Origin: Bradyrhizobium sp.
Lineage (GTDB): Bacteria; Pseudomonadota; Alphaproteobacteria; Rhizobiales; Xanthobacteraceae
Reading direction: 5' to 3'
Length of the DNA stretch: 64,000 nt
NCBI RefSeq assembly: GCF_004799445.1
Contig: NZ_SSNA01000170.1
Coordinates: 1 to 64,000 of the forward strand
Part shown: positions 62,614 through 64,000 of the stretch, in pieces
Position numbering within the stretch: position 1 is the first letter of the stretch
How the letters are laid out: each line of letters begins with the position of its first letter
The notes under the pieces: model-generated
The model's database searches: none
What the model was told of the DNA's origin: nothing
What the model saw: only the letters and a program-made list of their open reading frames with translations
Position numbers and translations under genes: made by a program

Positions 62614-64000
62614 ATGGCACGATCGACACTCTCCCCCGGTTCCCCTTCCACCCGCACCGAGACCGACAGTTTCGGTCCGATCCAGGTTCCCGCCGATCGT
62701 TATTGGGGGGCGCAGACAGAGCGCTCCCTGCAGAATTTCCGCATCGGCCATGACCGGATGCCGATCGCCATCATTCGTGCGCTAGGAATCGTCAAGCTGG
62801 CGGCAGCACAAACCAATCGTGAACTCGGGCTGCTTGATCAGCGTCGCAGTCGCGCCATCACCCGTGCCGCACGTGAGGTGATCGACGGCAAGCTCGACGA
62901 TCATTTCCCGCTGGTGGTCTGGCAGACCGGATCCGGCACGCAGACCAACATGAACCTCAACGAGGTGATCGCCAATCGCGCCAATGAACTGCTTGGCGGC
63001 AAGCTGGGCGCCAAAGCGCCGGTACATCCCAACGACCACGTCAATATGAGCCAGTCGTCGAACGACTCGTTCCCGACCGCGATGCACATCGCCGCCGCGA
63101 TACGCATCACCGACGATCTCGTTCCGGCGCTCGAGATGCTCCACCGCGCGCTGCGGAGGAAGGAAAAGGCGTTCGCCCATATCGTCAAGATCGGCCGCAC
63201 CCATACCCAGGATGCGACGCCGCTGACGCTTGGCCAGGAATTTTCCGGCTACGCCGCGCAGATCGAGAGCGGCATCGCCCGATTGCGCGTGGCGATCAGG
63301 GATCTCTACCCTCTGGCGCAAGGCGGCACCGCGGTCGGCACCGGCCTCAACTCAAAGCCGAAATTTGCCAGGGCGTTTGCCAGGCAGGTTGCCAAAATCA
63401 CCAAGCTTCCTTTCACCAGCGCCGCCAACAAGTTCGAGGCGCTGGCCTCCAACGACGCCTATGTATTCATGCATGGCGCCATCAACGCGATGGCCACCGG
63501 CCTGTTCAAGATCGCCAACGATATCCGTTTGCTCGGGTCGGGGCCCCGGTCCGGCCTGGGGGAACTGATCCTGCCCGAGAACGAGCCGGGTTCCTCGATC
63601 ATGCCCGGCAAGGTCAACCCGACCCAGTGCGAGGCCGTCACCATGGTTTGCTGCCAGGTGTTCGGCAATCAGGCGGCCATCACCGCCGCCGGCAGCCAGG
63701 GCCATTTCGAGCTCAACGTCTACAAGCCCGTACTGGCATATTGTATGATACATTCCATCCAACTGATGGCCGATGTCGCCCGTTCCTTCACCGAACACTG
63801 CGTCGAGGGAATACTCGCCGACGAAAAGCGTATCCGGGAACTGATGGAACGTTCGCTGATGCTGGTGACCGCGCTCGCGCCCAGGATCGGCTACGACAAC
63901 GCCGCCAAGGTCGCCAAATCGGCGCATGCCCGCGGAACCACCTTGAAAGAAGAGGCGGTGCGGCTGGGCTTTGTTTCCACTGATGAATTCGACCGGCTGG
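62614..64000 (+). CDS. fumC: Class II fumarase, cut by the window end
   Basis: 462 codons are present of about 473 expected. Family signature [20 protein letters not shown], active-site regions [34 protein letters not shown] and [20 protein letters not shown]. Iron-independent fumarase of the TCA cycle. No stop is seen before the end. Confidence 0.95.
   Translation, partial: MARSTLSPGSPSTRTETDSFGPIQVPADRYWGAQTERSLQNFRIGHDRMPIAIIRALGIVKLAAAQTNRELGLLDQRRSRAITRAAREVIDGKLDDHFPLVVWQTGSGTQTNMNLNEVIANRANELLGGKLGAKAPVHPNDHVNMSQSSNDSFPTAMHIAAAIRITDDLVPALEMLHRALRRKEKAFAHIVKIGRTHTQDATPLTLGQEFSGYAAQIESGIARLRVAIRDLYPLAQGGTAVGTGLNSKPKFARAFARQVAKITKLPFTSAANKFEALASNDAYVFMHGAINAMATGLFKIANDIRLLGSGPRSGLGELILPENEPGSSIMPGKVNPTQCEAVTMVCCQVFGNQAAITAAGSQGHFELNVYKPVLAYCMIHSIQLMADVARSFTEHCVEGILADEKRIRELMERSLMLVTALAPRIGYDNAAKVAKSAHARGTTLKEEAVRLGFVSTDEFDRL

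Overview
The window is GC-rich chromosomal DNA of an alphaproteobacterium, most likely Bradyrhizobium or a close relative (Nitrobacteraceae). The evidence is the permuted two-piece tmRNA with the tag ANDNYAPVAQAA followed by an SspB gene, the hflKC-degP-serB-miaA-ilvB gene order, many FixK2/FNR-type boxes, and intergenic palindromes of the kind common in bradyrhizobia. No phage, plasmid, transposase, CRISPR array, rRNA or tRNA was recognised.

Layout. 1-1.5 kb: XRE/ScfR-type regulator. 1.6-9.1 kb: an oxygen/stress island with PPK2, an MgtC-type membrane protein, two universal stress proteins, a VIT/CCC1 protein, two b-type cytochromes (one frameshifted) and an APC permease; three FixK2/FNR-type boxes sit at its promoters. 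9.2-16 kb: RlpA-like protein, orthocaspase, phosphoesterase and TPR-sulfotransferase. 16-25.5 kb: a second PPK2 of another class, a NUDIX protein, a NitT/TauT-type ABC transporter whose genes are split by unrelated genes, and an osmoprotectant ABC transporter with fused permease and binding protein. 25.5-35.3 kb: small exported and membrane stress proteins, a decayed Crp/Fnr gene, a soluble histidine kinase, a MarR/SDR divergon with three operator palindromes, CsbD, a Spy-like chaperone and several tiny membrane proteins, with four more FixK2/FNR boxes. 35.3-44.6 kb: ABC-F protein, PilZ protein, LTA-synthase-like protein, MBL-fold protein, SDR and DUF2336 protein.

44.7-64 kb is a housekeeping block. 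ilvC, amino-acid exporters, ilvN, a threonine dehydratase-like gene and ilvB lie on the minus strand. ilvB is preceded by a leader peptide with six consecutive Leu/Ile/Val codons and by terminator and antiterminator pairings, a classic attenuator. Then come miaA/serB (divergent, 3 bp apart), degP, DUF2065, hflC, hflK, folA, a GNAT gene, thyA, a two-gene chromate transporter, the tmRNA, sspB and a truncated fumC.

The strongest candidates for further work are the seven-box FixK2/FNR stress regulon with its degenerate Fnr gene and repeated micro-ORF, the ilvB attenuator, the MarR divergon and the cytochrome b561 frameshift. No wholly new defence or biosynthetic system was seen.
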